A program made the position numbers and the translations under genes. DNA of 64,000 nt from Bolinopsis microptera (taxonomy: Eukaryota; Ctenophora; Tentaculata; Lobata; Bolinopsidae): assembly GCF_026151205.1 (NCBI RefSeq), contig NC_087084.1:5697538-5761537 (forward strand), written 5' to 3'. Below are positions 40,501 through 52,900 of this stretch, in pieces; position 1 is the stretch's first letter; every line of letters begins with the position of its first letter. The notes below the pieces were generated by a model. It did no database searches and was not told the DNA's origin. It worked only from the letters and a program-made list of their open reading frames with translations.

Positions 40501-43500
40501 GGCTGGTCATATACTCCAGCAAGCTGTGGTTACGTCAAGCTTTGTGGTTGGAACGCGACCAACTGTGTGTGTTTTGCGTGTCTCTGTGGTGTGTTCTGTA
40601 CGTGGATAGGATCGTTAAACGAACATGACTTTTATTTTTGGGAAAAGATAAGCAAAATTACATGTGACAGTAAACAGTAAAATTCCAACAAGAGTTTTTG
40701 GTTTTTACTGAAATGTTCTGTAACATTTGGTTCAATCATGACGCAATTCAGCGAAGATATCATGAACTATGAACAACGAAAGTGTTTATTAAGTGTTTAT
40801 ATAAAATGTTTATTAACATCTGAACTAAGCTACGTTCAACCAAATGTTTCGGCTGGTTGTTTTGGTAATGTCTATTCCATAAACAGTAAGAAGGTGAGTA
40901 TAAACAAAAGACTTGTAGTATGTGACTATAAATCAATGAATTATTGAGCGATGTGGACCTTTTATTATAATTTATTGCAGGAATGCAAATGTGTAATTAC
41001 ATTTATTATAATTTAATTATAAATCGATTATAATAGCTCTTTCTTGTATGGCCCTTCGAGTATATTTTTATATTTATCTTTTATATTTGAGATACTGTAC
41101 TTATTATTATATTCATCAATTAACCTTTTGTGAAACAAAGATATGTTTAGTTAGAGGTAAACACAGCTAATAGATTTACTTGTTCACATTGTTAGTAAAT
41201 GATAAGTCTATTGTTATTATATATATAAAGAATATACTAAGAATGATTTCATGTGATCCGAACAACTCGAATTCCTATAATTTATCCTGAAAGTGACTAA
41301 TTGAATAATTATGGCTCGTTTAATAACCTGTATGGGTGTGATCATCCTAAATCATCTAGATCACTTATCTGATTATATCGTGTTTGGCATTATCTCAAAA
41401 ACGATAATTAAGTTGGGAACCTAGAGATACGTGGAGTGCTGATAATTTACAAATAAGTGATATGAGACTATAATATCACTGTCTATACTGTATAATGTCC
41501 AGCTTAATTTATCATTGATTGCAAGTAGAGGGATAAAAGCTGATCCAAGCTAACCACCACGATCAATCTTGCTCTACATCTAAAAAGTTAAAACTTTCAA
41601 GTCTATCTGAGTTTTTGTTTCCCACTACAAAAATTATCTTATATGCCTTAAAAAAGGTCATGTTTTAAAAAAGGTCCTCTTTGTCACAAACACTTGCTCC
41701 GAGTAAGACTTGCAGACTTGCGTGTAACACGTAATGTGTGTTTCTGGAGGGTTATTATAAATGTGAGCTGCTACCGTGAGACCGCCTGTGAGTTGACTCT
41801 AACCTGAGTGTTATTAGTTAACATTGTGCTGTTGACTGTACGTTAACGGTGTGTGAGTCCCATAAGTAGCCTTATACTTTGTGTTAACTGTGTGTTAACT
41901 GTGTGTTAACTGTGTGTTAACTGTGTGTTAACTGTGTGTTACCTGTATATTAACAGTATGTTAACAGTACGTTAACAGTTTGTTAACTGTACGACAAGTA
42001 ACCTTATACTTTGTGTTAACCTTGTGTTTATAATGTCCGTCGACACAGCACCAAACTGCAACTTTATAATACAGTCAATATACACGACCATTATCTAGTC
42101 AATTTACGGCGATATTACATGTCCACAAAAAACGGTCGGTTTACATAATGTCCCAGCTCATGCTTTGCCACAACCACAGAGCACTGTATATAATATAAAT
42201 AATTAACAAAATGATATATACGTAAAGCAGGTCTATTAATAGTTAATACCTAAAAGCGTAAACCACCTATTAATAATATTACCTGATAAGACAAATTTAA
42301 TTGTTATATTTGACCACTCATACAATCATTGAAAATTTAATTCATTAAATAATATTATTAATAGATTTAATCGCAAAACTGTAACATATCTTGTGACTTA
42401 TCTTGCTCGTCAACCTTAGAGAACCCTCAATTATTGCTGCCCTTATCTCAGATTTACCCAATTGTAGTTGTATCCATAATTAGTACCTCAGAAGTATTAA
42501 TATTAATAAGGGGTCGTTCACATATTACGTAATCTGCTGAGGGGGGAAGGGGGTTTCCAAGCGATTACGCTAGTGTAATTTTGACAATATAGCTATGTGT
42601 AAAACTGATTACGGAGGTAAAAATTGTTCAAAAAGTGATTACGTATAATAATTAATATGTGAACGACCTTTAATAATAATCGCGATATCTTAAAATAGTA
42701 CTCTCCTCAGCTCAAATCAACTTATAAAAGTATTTTAACATAATATAATGTATAATGTTAACTCAGACCAGAGAAAGAAAGATTGCTATAAGGAAATACT
42801 TTGTTTGAATTTGCTAATATTGTGGCTAAATCTAAATACCCTCTGCACGTGTACCTTGGTTACTGAGCACACGATTTCCTTGGAATAGTTGGAATAGTTT
42901 GATGTTGGACCGTTTAATCAAGTCTCCTGCTGTCCCAATTTTCTGTGGAATTCATATTTTATTTCCTATATGAAGAACCTTGGTATATAGCTAAACGTCT
43001 CCTTAATCGTTGAAATAAGTAAACGAACTTTCCCTATAAATATAATCGACAGTTAATCTTCTGTGTTATAAACTTAATGATTGATCATTTAAAACTAATT
43101 ATTAATTAACTAATTTAACTTATTATTGTAGGGGATCCAGTTTAGAATCCTTAGAACGCAGTGGACCAGACAAGAGCAAGATAAAGATAATATTCAGTAA
43201 CAACAGTGTGTTTAATCGACCGCCTCCCCCTAGATGTGTCACTAGACACTCCCCCGCAGAACAGGTGGGTTGTCGTGGTAACGAGTGTAGTTGTCATGGT
43301 AACGAGTGTAGTTGTCGTGGTAACCAGTGTAGTTGTCATGGTAACGAGTGTAGTTGTCATGGTAACGAGTGTAGTTGTCATGGTAACGTGTGTTATAGTT
43401 GTCATGGTAACCAGTGTAGTTGCCATGGTAACCAGTGTAGTTGTCATGGTAACCAGTGTAGTTGTCCTGGTAACCAGTGTAGTTGTCATGGTAACCAGTG

Positions 43501-44784
43501 CAGTTGCCATGGTAACCAGTGTAGTTGTCATGGTAACCAGTGTAGTTGTCATGGTAACGAGTGTAGTTGTCATGGTAACCAGTGTAGTTGTCCTGGTAAC
43601 CAGTGTAGTTGTCCTGGTAACCAGTGTAGTTGTCATGGTAACCAGTGTAGTTGCCATGGTAATCAGTGCAGTGTAGTTGTCATGGTAACGAGTGTAGTTG
43701 TCATGGTAACCAGTGTAGCTGTCATGGTAATCAGTGCAGTTGTCATGGTAACCAGTGTAGTTGCCATGGTAATCAGTGTAGTTAGCATGGTAACCAGTGT
43801 AGTTGGCATGGTAACCAGTGCAGTGTAGTTGTCATAGTAACCAGTGTAGTTGTCATGGTAACCAGTGTAGTTGCCATGGTAATCAGTGCAGTGTAGTTGT
43901 CGTGGTAACCAGTGTAGTTGTCATGGTAACCAGTGTAGTTGCCATGGTAATCAGTGCAGTGTAGTTGTCATGGTAACCAGTGTAATTGTTATAAAGAATG
44001 TCTTGAATTATTCCCGCTGACCCCAAATTAGTACAGTTACCGAGTTTCCTCACAGCTTACATTTTACATAAAGCTGTTTACATGTTACACTGTTACAGGT
44101 CCATTCTATGGGTATATCATCTGTTCAATATAATAACTGTATAATAAGTGTACAGTTTTACAGTAAGTCTTTGAAGTTCCGTTTTAGCGGATCATCAATG
44201 ATCTAGCACATGAATTGTCAAGACTAAGGGTAGAGTGTGTAGAGTGTAGAGTGTAGACTGTAGAGTGTGTAAAGTGTAGACTGTAGAGAGTGTAGAGAGT
44301 GTTGTACAGAGTCTGTTTATAATAGCTGTGTCTTGTGTGAAATATGTATACACTATGCACTGTGCAGTGTGTACTGAATAGTAATTGTATAGTGTATACT
44401 TGCTGTGTAGTACATAGTATGCTTTATGTATACTCTATAGACTATACTGTATAGTTGCTGTATACAAGCTGCTGTATAACAATCTCAGTGATATGTGATG
44501 TTCCTACGAGCCGTGTGGTAATCGTTTCCGTGATCTTTACACACAAGTTTCAATGAGCCACCGTTCACTTTCTGGTGTTTAATGTTTTATATCAATCTGT
44601 ATATATCTAATATTTAGATACCACTTGATCACATTTTGGCGGCCGCAATTTTATCATTCAAACAATTTTCTCGAGAAATTAAAGTGACCTCTTTTTGATT
44701 AAGTTAATTAACTAAATTAATTAACTTTGATTTCGAGTCTGTTTTTTTTACACATTTTATTTCCAATTTCAGGCTTGTCAATAG
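34589..44784 (+). CDS. FAM117/GLCCI1-family protein
   Basis: Exons join in phase: 34578-34687 (ATG at 34589), 34960-35022, 35210-35257, 35491-35649, 35951-36105, 36436-36549, 43132-43264, and possibly a terminal 12-nt coding exon 44773-44784 (stop). The product is about 260 residues. Ordered motifs match the FAM117A/B and GLCCI1 family: VRAT...FGLLRRASSLEVI near the start, HKRSSSLGTTELKE (about 40-54), KLRRTLQREKK (55-65), RTRSLDCLSELE, HEGHKAPLP (about 126-134), SFLFARQPPPNADKAR (about 195-210) and PDKSKIK (from about 225). The human relatives are longer (about 450-550 residues), so this one is short or I am missing 5' or 3' exons. The family is serine-rich, without catalytic domains, and poorly understood. 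The last large intron is 6.6 kb and repeat-rich; exon seven runs directly into a 21-bp minisatellite. The final tiny exon is uncertain. Confidence 0.82.
38660..38782. repeat. Tandem repeat, 30 bp unit, 4 copies
   Basis: Four near-identical copies of a unit starting TGAATTTAATAACTTGAC and ending TTTATAAATAAC lie in the long FAM117-like intron. Their near identity suggests recent expansion. Confidence 0.93.
39246..39290. promoter_or_regulatory. Triplet of CACGTG E-boxes
   Basis: Three ACCACGTG units lie within 45 bp, two of them in the repeated phrase GTCAATACCACGTG. A denser group follows 1 kb later (40,287-40,495): six CACGTG motifs in about 210 bp, two extended as CACGTGGGCG. Function is unknown; an intronic enhancer binding bHLH factors is one reading, and motif spread by a repeat is another. 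Confidence 0.35.
40049..40143. repeat. Tandem duplication, about 47 bp, 2 copies
   Basis: Two adjacent copies share AAGAATTATTGGCATTCTTC and CAGAATTCTTGGCAATCCGC. They differ at very few positions. Confidence 0.9.
41870..41995. repeat. Short tandem repeat around GTTAAC
   Basis: Units of the form TGTGTTAACTG (11 bp) are repeated about five times, then decay into TGTTAACAGTA-type variants for about 60 bp. A similar diverged copy precedes it at about 41.82 kb. It is intronic. Confidence 0.8.
42512..42668. mobile_element. MITE-like element with terminal inverted repeats
   Basis: The left end starts GGTCGTTCACATATTA then CGTAATC. The right end is its reverse complement with about 10 extra bases between the two blocks. 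The element is about 157 bp with no coding capacity. TTAATAA occurs close to both ends and could be part of a target duplication, but it is not flush with them. The class of the parent transposase cannot be told from this copy. Confidence 0.75.
43265..43990. repeat. Minisatellite, 21 bp unit, about 34 copies of an X-box-like palindrome
   Basis: Typical units read GTTGTCATGGTAACCAGT plus GTA, with variants GTTGCCATGGTAAC, GTTGTCCTGGTAAC and GTTGTCATGGTAACGAGT. Most units fit the RFX X-box consensus GTHNYY-AT-RRNAAC. The array begins right at the splice donor of exon seven of the FAM117-like gene. Because the period is 21, several frames on both strands are open; the frame continuing exon seven reads CSCHGNQ repeats. 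I treat it as intronic. Irregular spacers (for example CAGTGCAGTGTAG) appear in the right third. Confidence 0.93.
44225..44310. repeat. Short tandem repeat of GTGTAGAGT type
   Basis: Irregular copies of GTGTAGAGTGTAGACTGTAGA run for about 80 bp. Related GTATA/TGTAC-rich sequence continues to about 44.47 kb. Confidence 0.8.
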
Positions 44785-46982
44785 ATGCAGACAGACAGAA
44801 AATGAGAAATTCCTGAAATTCCTGAGATTGTTATTTTCAGAACAGTTCGAACCATGTCGATATATTCAACGGAAATTCTCACGATATATATTCAAAACTG
44901 AATGTTTATTAACTATTCGAGTAGAAATTTAGTTTTAAGAAATTTAGAAAAAAGTTAGGTAGAGTGCAATTAACTGATTGGTTAGTTGAATAATTAATTA
45001 ATTAGTTAGATAAATAATTAATTTAATGGTAGGTTCAGAATAGGAACTGTAATCGTAAACTTGTAACTAATTTTTTGAAGTTCACGAGTGTAAATATATT
45101 CGTTAAAGTTTGTAATTAGGTGTATTGATATTACTTAATAATATTGATATTACTTAATAATATTGATATTAATTAATAGTGATCACTGAAATGACTCTAG
45201 TTTTTGTGAGGAAAATCAAAATGATTTACAATGTTTGGTTTGGAAAAAGCTGAAATGTGCTAATAAAAACTTGAATTTTGTTTAAAATACGGGTATATCC
45301 TTTTAAAATTAACTTGATCTATTTAATTGTGTTAATCAGAAGGGCCAATCACACATTACGTCAGCAATATTGGACTATTTTTAGACCTGCCAGAAATTTC
45401 AACCCTGGCTACAGTGTAAAATTACGTCGTCAAATTTTCTCTCCTCCCTCCCCTTCCCTTATCCCTCCATCCTCCTCTTCTTTCCACCCCTCTTCCACTC
45501 CTCATTCTCTCTAGGAATCTGACGTAATATGTGAAGTGTGAACTTTCTCTATTTTAACTTTGTATTAACAGAAGTTTGTACTCTTATATTTTATGAGAGC
45601 AGTCATTCATATGATCAACTTATACAAATGAAGTTGAACGAGTTGGTTTAAATCGTAAAGATTACCACAATATTTGCCCACATATTTTCATCCTCCGATT
45701 TCAGCATGATGCTGATTTGAACTACAATTATATTAAGTTACACTGTAAATACAAATTCTCGAATATTACATAGCTAATAAATTTCCTAGGACGCTGAATT
45801 ACATATAATGGTCTAGGATTAGAAACATGTCCGTATTTTTAGTGAAATAATACCTGATATCTGTCATGAAACAGGGATTTTTCTGCAGTTTAATCGAGAT
45901 TGCCCCAACTTAATTGATATTAGTATGTAGAATTAAGGGGACTTGTTTTAACATGTTTGATTTGTACACCACATTATTTTGTTCATCATCACAATGTATA
46001 AAGTGTACATAGTACACTTGCATTTACGATGTCTGTTAGATATGGGTATCGAAGGATTAATTGAAATATATATAATTTACTACTATGTAACACAATTGGT
46101 AAGTTTTGCCTAATTCAGATTTGAGATTTGCAAAACAATAACGATGTTTTTTACTAGTGTCAGTGCGATTTATACTCGGCTTGTGCCAAGCAACCAATTT
46201 CCCTTACAATGCTAGCCTGAACATTCTTCAGAAATGGGTTCAGAATAGGTTCTACATGTGCGCGGAGTAATTCTATAGTGCGCGTTATGAAGACGTACGT
46301 GTTCAGTCTAGATCAGGTAAAAAGGTAGCAGTTCAGTACTATACCGTCTCTTACTCAAATTTCAACTCCTCCCTGCTCAAAGGGACTGGCGTGGCTAGCA
46401 GCTAGAGCAACTTGAAAGACAATCTGCCTGCGTGGTCACAACGTTGTGTGGCTGGATTCCTTCGTCAATATTCGAAAGCATTATAATGCCCCTCCCCCGC
46501 AGAGATAGGTACAAATATTAACACGAGTCTGGAACAAACCGCAAATATGTTCGTCAATCTTACAGATATGGAAACTGGTGATTGTTATGACACGTACGTG
46601 ACAGCTGTCCCGGATTGTGGTTGGTCGCTGTCGTGTCGGTGGACAAAAATGGTTGAAAAATAAAACAACTTCTTAAAATTGTATAAACATAGCAAATAAA
46701 GTCCAGACTTAATACATCTATACAGAATATCAGAATACAAATAATACGTCAAACCCAAGTTTATAGTTATAGTAATTAAATAAACCTCTTTATATGTTCC
46801 TCTTATTTGAATTGATTCAGTCGGGCTATCTCAGCTGCCCGTTGATGAATACAAAAAGTAGCAGGCCTTTTGAGTTTTGAGAGAATTGTCAGGATAATTA
46901 TCAAGAGAAATCCCTAAAGTTGACCAGCTTCATACATCAGTAAAGAGAAAATAAACAATCTCGTTAGACTTTGTTAAGTGAT
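44785..46982. other. Region between the FAM117-like and SEC22-like genes
   Basis: The two genes converge here. There is no supported gene. It includes three copies of ATTGATATTACTTAATA (45.12-45.18 kb), a MITE-like element (45.34-45.55 kb) and otherwise unique AT-rich sequence that probably holds the 3' UTRs of both genes. Confidence 0.6.
45341..45545. mobile_element. MITE-like element, imperfect terminal inverted repeats
   Basis: The left end CAATCACACATTACGTCAG and the right end CTGACGTAATATGTGAAGTG pair imperfectly as inverted repeats over about 25 bp. The interior ends in a long pyrimidine tract (CCTCC/TTCC). The ends resemble those of the element at 42.51 kb (CACATATTACGT), so the two may belong to one family. 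Confidence 0.55.
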
Positions 46983-49900
46983 TCAAACTTCAGGCTTATC
47001 ACTCATTGGCTTTAGATAATAATGAGCGACATTTGCGAGAGTCAACAAGGCGAATATGCCATTGAAAACAACTGATGTTATGGACTCCATGGTGGTCCCG
47101 TAAGTAAGGATTAGGAGGATGAATGAGGATACGATCAGTCTTTTGTTGGTTAGTAAGCCGTGTACACAGATAAATACCTGGAAAAAGGGGAGGTTTTGTT
47201 AACTTTGTACGTGTCATGTATATAAATACTAAAAACAGTGTTAAGTTAGATTGAGCTAGATGGTTGAACTAAAAGTATGAACTGGCTAATTCTAGGATTG
47301 ATATAAATTGTACCAAGATTAAATGAAAAGGAACTATACCAGGTAGAAGGAGGTTACAGTTGATAGAAAGTTAGATATCACCGTAATAGGACCCTGAAAC
47401 GATGAGACATATTAATGAAACATCAAACTATCGAGGAGATATCAATATCATGTGTTTTTTAAAAGTCAAACCAAACGCGAGCGAGAACATTAATTGAGTC
47501 TTTGTTGAATCCGTACGCGCAAATTGCACGTGCCAACTGCCATCAACCATGACAACGTGCACGCATACGGTCAGTGCTTCTTACTTCATCTCTCTTACGC
47601 GAAGATAATAAACACTATTTCAATGGAACCAAGTTCAATCTTGATCCTTATTGCCATCGTTCTCCTCGGCGGTGCCATAATGGGAGGGGGAACTATGGTT
47701 TTCTGCTGCCACGGATTTGAGAGAGGTCTCCCTTTCCTCTCCGTTCGTGAACTTTACGATGAACTCGGTGATTTAGACCGACGAACCACGGACCGATACA
47801 GGGACTTCGCCGTTCTAATCAACCACGTAGCCGGGCAGCTACAAAAAGGAGCTGCCAACATCCCCAGACAGCATCTGGTCAAAGAAACGTCCACTGTTAC
47901 GGAACTGGAATACCAAATACGGAACAGCTACAGTGGGGTGTCAGAGTATCCCAACTCGACAAATATTGGTCGGACCAGCTCAAGGTGACTTTGTCATCTC
48001 GATGCCTGATGAGTGAAGTGTGATCTCATCTACGACTTCAACCAAAACCACGACATTTTACCTACCACTTCACGGATTTTAACGACCTCATTTTACTATT
48101 TTAAAAGGCCCAAGCAACACGTCGTGCTTGCGGTCTCAGTGGGGGGAGCAAGATAGTTTTGGACTATCTGCTCTTCGTGCCAGCCTTACAGTTCTGTTAA
48201 AACCTGATATATCACAAGTGAAACAGAACTGTGGGGTCCCACTGCTGCGGATCTTACCCGGCTGATGATCCTGGAGTGCGGTCAACTCCAACCTAACTGT
48301 TAAATTCTCCGAAGCTCGGCAATAAATAATGAACATTGCTTCTTAGCTGCTTGGCCGACCCCACCGAGCGCAGCGCGGCTTTAGTTCATAGCGCGCGCGC
48401 AATATATATTATAGTTAATTGAAGACAGAGCGCTATGTATATATCAAATTTGTATTCACGCGTTCCAGCAAACTTTAAAGAAGACCGTCCCGAGACTCTT
48501 TCAAATAAGACGCGCGAATGTTCCAGAACAGCCTCAAAAGAAAAAGAAACATTTTAAAATTGTGGACTTTTTAAACCTTAATAACAACGCCTTCTATTTC
48601 AAACCTTATTTTAATTAAGTCTCAGAGGGTACACTAAAGACTTCTATGTAACCCCTACGGTTGACTCAGCCGAATGATCGGAAAATCCGGGATTGAGGGT
48701 TAAATGAGATGGGGCCTGCGCCCTGCGGCAGGCAGATTCTAGATTGTTTGGCATGCCGCCTGCCAAAAGATCTAAAATATTCCAAGGGTACCCTGCTGTA
48801 CTAATCTTTAGAGAACCCCCTGAGAAAAAAAGCAAAATTCTTAAACACGTAACTCACCCCAACTTTTATAGCGATGATAGTTTTGAAGAAAGCAATCAGG
48901 GTTAGCGGGACTAATAAACAGATTTCCTTCCACTCCAGCATAATCTTTCCTGATAAGTTTGTACGTTATGGCATGAGGGGGGGGGGGGGGGGAGGGGTTG
49001 GCATGGCATGGTTACCAAGTCATTTTGATCAACAATCGTTTACAAACTCTTCACTGTATTCGCTTTAAATTGATAATCGGCTATAAAATACGAAGTGTCC
49101 AAATTATTGATTACATGTATATCATAACTTGACCTACTTTTCTTCTTGAGGACTCTATTAGAAAACCCAAACGGTTGTCCCTTGATCTTCTCCAAAACAG
49201 TACAAATGTTTTGACGTGGAGGAAGTTCACCGTTTGTTATACACCCTTGAGAATCAAACTCATTTAGGAGGGCTCGTCTTAGTAGATCACCTGAAAAAGT
49301 CGATCAATCAGCTCTTAACAACTCATTTATACTCTGGGTAAACCATGCTGTGTTATTTCAGGACACTGAATACGGATATGAATTTCTTTGCACAATGCAC
49401 ATAATATTATTAAAATATTGATAGATTAAGGTTATCTTGGGAAGGTGGTCACACCTCACTACGATTTTCAAACACTGTTAACTGGTGGGTTTAGTGATAA
49501 TTAGTGATTAAGTTGTTCAGGCTTGAAGTACTCGTTACCAGTCCTTACCTATTATCCAAGTACATTTCTGGATGACTAGAGTAAATACTGCTGAGCAGTG
49601 AGTATCAACTTAATAACACCAGAATGTGTGTGTGTCTGTGTGTCTGTGTGTAATTTCCGAACGATTATACAAAAAAACGGTAATAGTTACGGGACTGGTT
49701 TTTTCGGTATAGTGCTGACAAAACTCTGACGAAGCCCATAAGCAAATTTTATAAAAATCGGCCGGTGGTAAGTGGTTTAATTGATAATTTTGTTCCAGAA
49801 ATGTGACATAAATGGATGGGAGAGAGAACGAGGAGGATAACATGTACCGTAATTAGTTTAGCCCCACGTAATACTATAAGCTTAGAGCTCACTCTTGCGG

Positions 49901-52900
49901 CCGCTTTGTTTCAACTGTAGGGAGATTTCATACTTTCATAAGACAGCGTTATGCGTGATATCAAATATATAATGCGGTTGTATACTTTTACATTGCAACT
50001 GTGACAGTAAAGTTCCGGCCGAAGGCACGGGTTACACTAACTAGTATCTTAATAATGGCATTATTAAACTTATTATTATTATCATGTTTCTTATCTAAAA
50101 ACCCTATTCAACTTAAAACTTACTTCCGCTGGATAGCAATGTGGCTGCACGCCGTATCTTGTCCTCGCCCATAGCCTCCACGAACATCTCCTCTATCTCA
50201 ACTATTCGAGTAAAGGCCTCCATTCCAGAGTATCCGAATTCTGTTATCAGGAGGACGCTTACTATTTGTCCTTTCTGAAAACTGGGACAAAGTCAGTCTT
50301 GATTTGAAGGAACATTATTTTATACGAAACGAAAACGAAAATAAACACAGTATTTTTCTACCCCGCTACTATGCGAGCGTGACAGAGATATTGTATGATC
50401 TCTATTATAATTCAGAGAATTATCTTTGTCGTCTGTACGACCGCCCAAGTGCAAATAGATGAGAAATATGAAGTTGCAAAGTAACCATAGTAACGAGGAT
50501 TGTTACACGCACGTGCAATGATTGTTTTAACGTCATTTTAATCGGTTTTGTTGATATTACGCTGTGTTCAGTGCGAGCAACATTTTGATTGGCTGTATCT
50601 TTGGTGGGGATGAATACTTTTTGACACGATTAAAACTGACTTCTAAAGAATACTATTAGGTTCCTCCCTGTGACCACGGGTTTTCTAGTATTATATAAAT
50701 AAACAATTTACACAATACGGTGCCCATGTCTGAGCGGCTCTCCTCAAAATAAGTGATAACATGATCAGATTTATGGGTGAAACAAAATAACTATAATTAG
50801 ATTTTGGGGAAAGGAAACATCCGCGTTAAATCGGGTTTCGCGGTTTATCGGGGTTTTGTTTGTTTACATTTATACATGTTAAGCCCTATTTGGGGGAAAG
50901 GAGATGACCGCAGTATATCGGGGTTTGCGGTAAATTGGGGCGCGGTAAATTGGGGCGCCGTAAATCGGGGCTTTACTGTACAATGTAGATTGTCGGCTCT
51001 ATTTTTCACTCGTCAATAACGTCATATTGTGAAAATTGTTACTGTTGATATACAAAAATTTCACAGTAGAGGCAGCTTTTAAAGACAGTATGATTGTTAA
51101 ACTAAATTAATTGGTATTTAATAAGTTTTCCGGATACTGGTCAGGAAGTGAACCATGTGTGTTTTGACACGTGACAGTGATACTGGGTTTCATTGGTCAA
51201 CGCCGCGCTGGAAGCTGACTGGTTAATCACTGTCACGTGTCAGAAATAATGGTAGTAGCCAGATCTACAGAGGGCCCCCAATGGGTGGTCCTTAAACCGT
51301 TCATTAAAACTAGATCGATCGCTTGAATAAGTTCATTTGGCATGCACTACTACCAAAAACTTTGTCATAGTCATGCTTGAAAAACTACTGTGTGACTGAT
51401 AGTGACCTATATAATTCTGGATAACAAAAACTGACAGGCACCCTCAATACCACCATTATTAGACCGTCAAAAGTTATCCCTGTCAAAAACCTTCCAATCA
51501 GCGGCTCCAGCTAACAATTACCCACGGTCACGTGACTAACTCAAAGTCACGTGACTAAATTAAACCACCACACGTGGTTTCCATTCGGCCACGTGACCCG
51601 ATAAAGTCAATATAACGCCTCTTCCAATAATCCCTCCGCTGATATTCCAAATTATGTTGTACGTTTTCGTCGTGAAGTTGAGAGTACTATTCGCTCTGAC
51701 TGTTTTGAAGCTGTTTGCTAAAGTTGAGGCTATTTCCAAGATCATGACAACTTCCGTTTCCGATTTCACGGAAAAGTTGGATATCCGGACCATTCTCCTC
51801 GTGATTTACACGATCTTTATCTTCTTTCTTCTATTTCTAGGGTACTTCAGGTTTGTTTATATTTACCTTTAAAAACTACAGTATTATAGATAGTAAGAGG
51901 TCACGAACTTTAAGTTTTAAAATTCTAAATGAATTTTAGATTCTTTTCGTCTGTAATTTGCAAATTATTATTATTATTTCAGGTTTTTAAAATTTTTACA
52001 GCTTTTCACACCATGATTTTATCAACAAAAAGTCAACTAACCGCCTCCCTAATTAAGTGTATAATAATCCGACACCCTCCACAGATTCAAGAGTGTCAGC
52101 ATGGCTTGTTGCACGCCGGGAGGGGCCGGTACAGCGGACCGTGTCAACAACGAAAACCTTCTCATTGGTATAGCTGAGAAACAGTACAGCGCAGTGGAGG
52201 CACAGAAGAATGAGCTCATGGGAAAAAGTCAAGCTCAATACAGTTGAGCTGTTAATAAATATTATAAACAGTTAATACAGTTGAGCTGATCATAGATATG
52301 AACTTATAAACAGTTAATACAGTTGAGCTGTTAATAAATTTGAACTTATAAACATTTACAAAGTTTTAACAGTTACACCATTGAAAAATTGTAATTTAGA
52401 ACTAGATTTATTTCGAACACTAGAATGTGTTTAGAATGTTTGTTTTTTAAAGTTTTTTCTCACCCAAAGTTTTAGCTGGATATAATGTTGATCATGTGAC
52501 CTGATCACGTGTACTTGAATGTTAATTATTTCATGTAATTTTAAACAATTCAGTAAAATAATAAAACAATTGTTTAGTTAAAAATTTATTTATGCTGCTC
52601 AACAATATATTACATAATTATGGTAAATCAATCAGTGGAGACTTGAGGAGGTTTCAAGTGCCGAAGGTCACTGCTTATCGTTGGATTTGACAGCGATCTG
52701 TACTTGAAACCAGCCCTACCATCCGATACATCAATATCATTGAAATAGAGAGATATCTTTGAGTGTATTATATAACCATACCGGATGTGGAATGTAAAAC
52801 TGTAAAATCAATATTATAATTCGAAAGATTATTTCTGTCTGTCTATACGACGACGAAAGCAAAAGGTTGCATAGTAACCATGGTAACGGTGTCGAAACAC

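Larger units (their letters stand above)
36550..43131. other. Long repeat-rich intron of the FAM117/GLCCI1-like gene
   Basis: I can support no exon here. It holds a 30-bp tandem repeat (38.66 kb), CACGTG clusters (39.25-39.29 and 40.28-40.49 kb), a 47-bp duplication (40.05 kb), an 11-bp repeat of TGTGTTAACTG type (about 41.88-41.99 kb) and a MITE-like element (42.51 kb). A short open stretch at 40738-40895 ends at a good donor (AAG|GTGAGT), but it has no recognisable motif and no matching acceptor, so I leave it out. Confidence 0.65.

Noticed and set aside
43151-43828. Long open frames on both strands (168, 156 and 206 residues) over the minisatellite
   Set aside because: They are a by-product of a 21-bp period: peptides are pure heptad repeats (TTLVTMT, VVVMVTS, CSCHGNQ) in three frames. 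Only the link to exon seven is kept, as a finding.
49610-49843. 77-residue minus-strand frame
   Set aside because: Starts in a (TG)n run and shows no domain; it lies in the intron between SEC22-like exons 2 and 3 out of phase with both.
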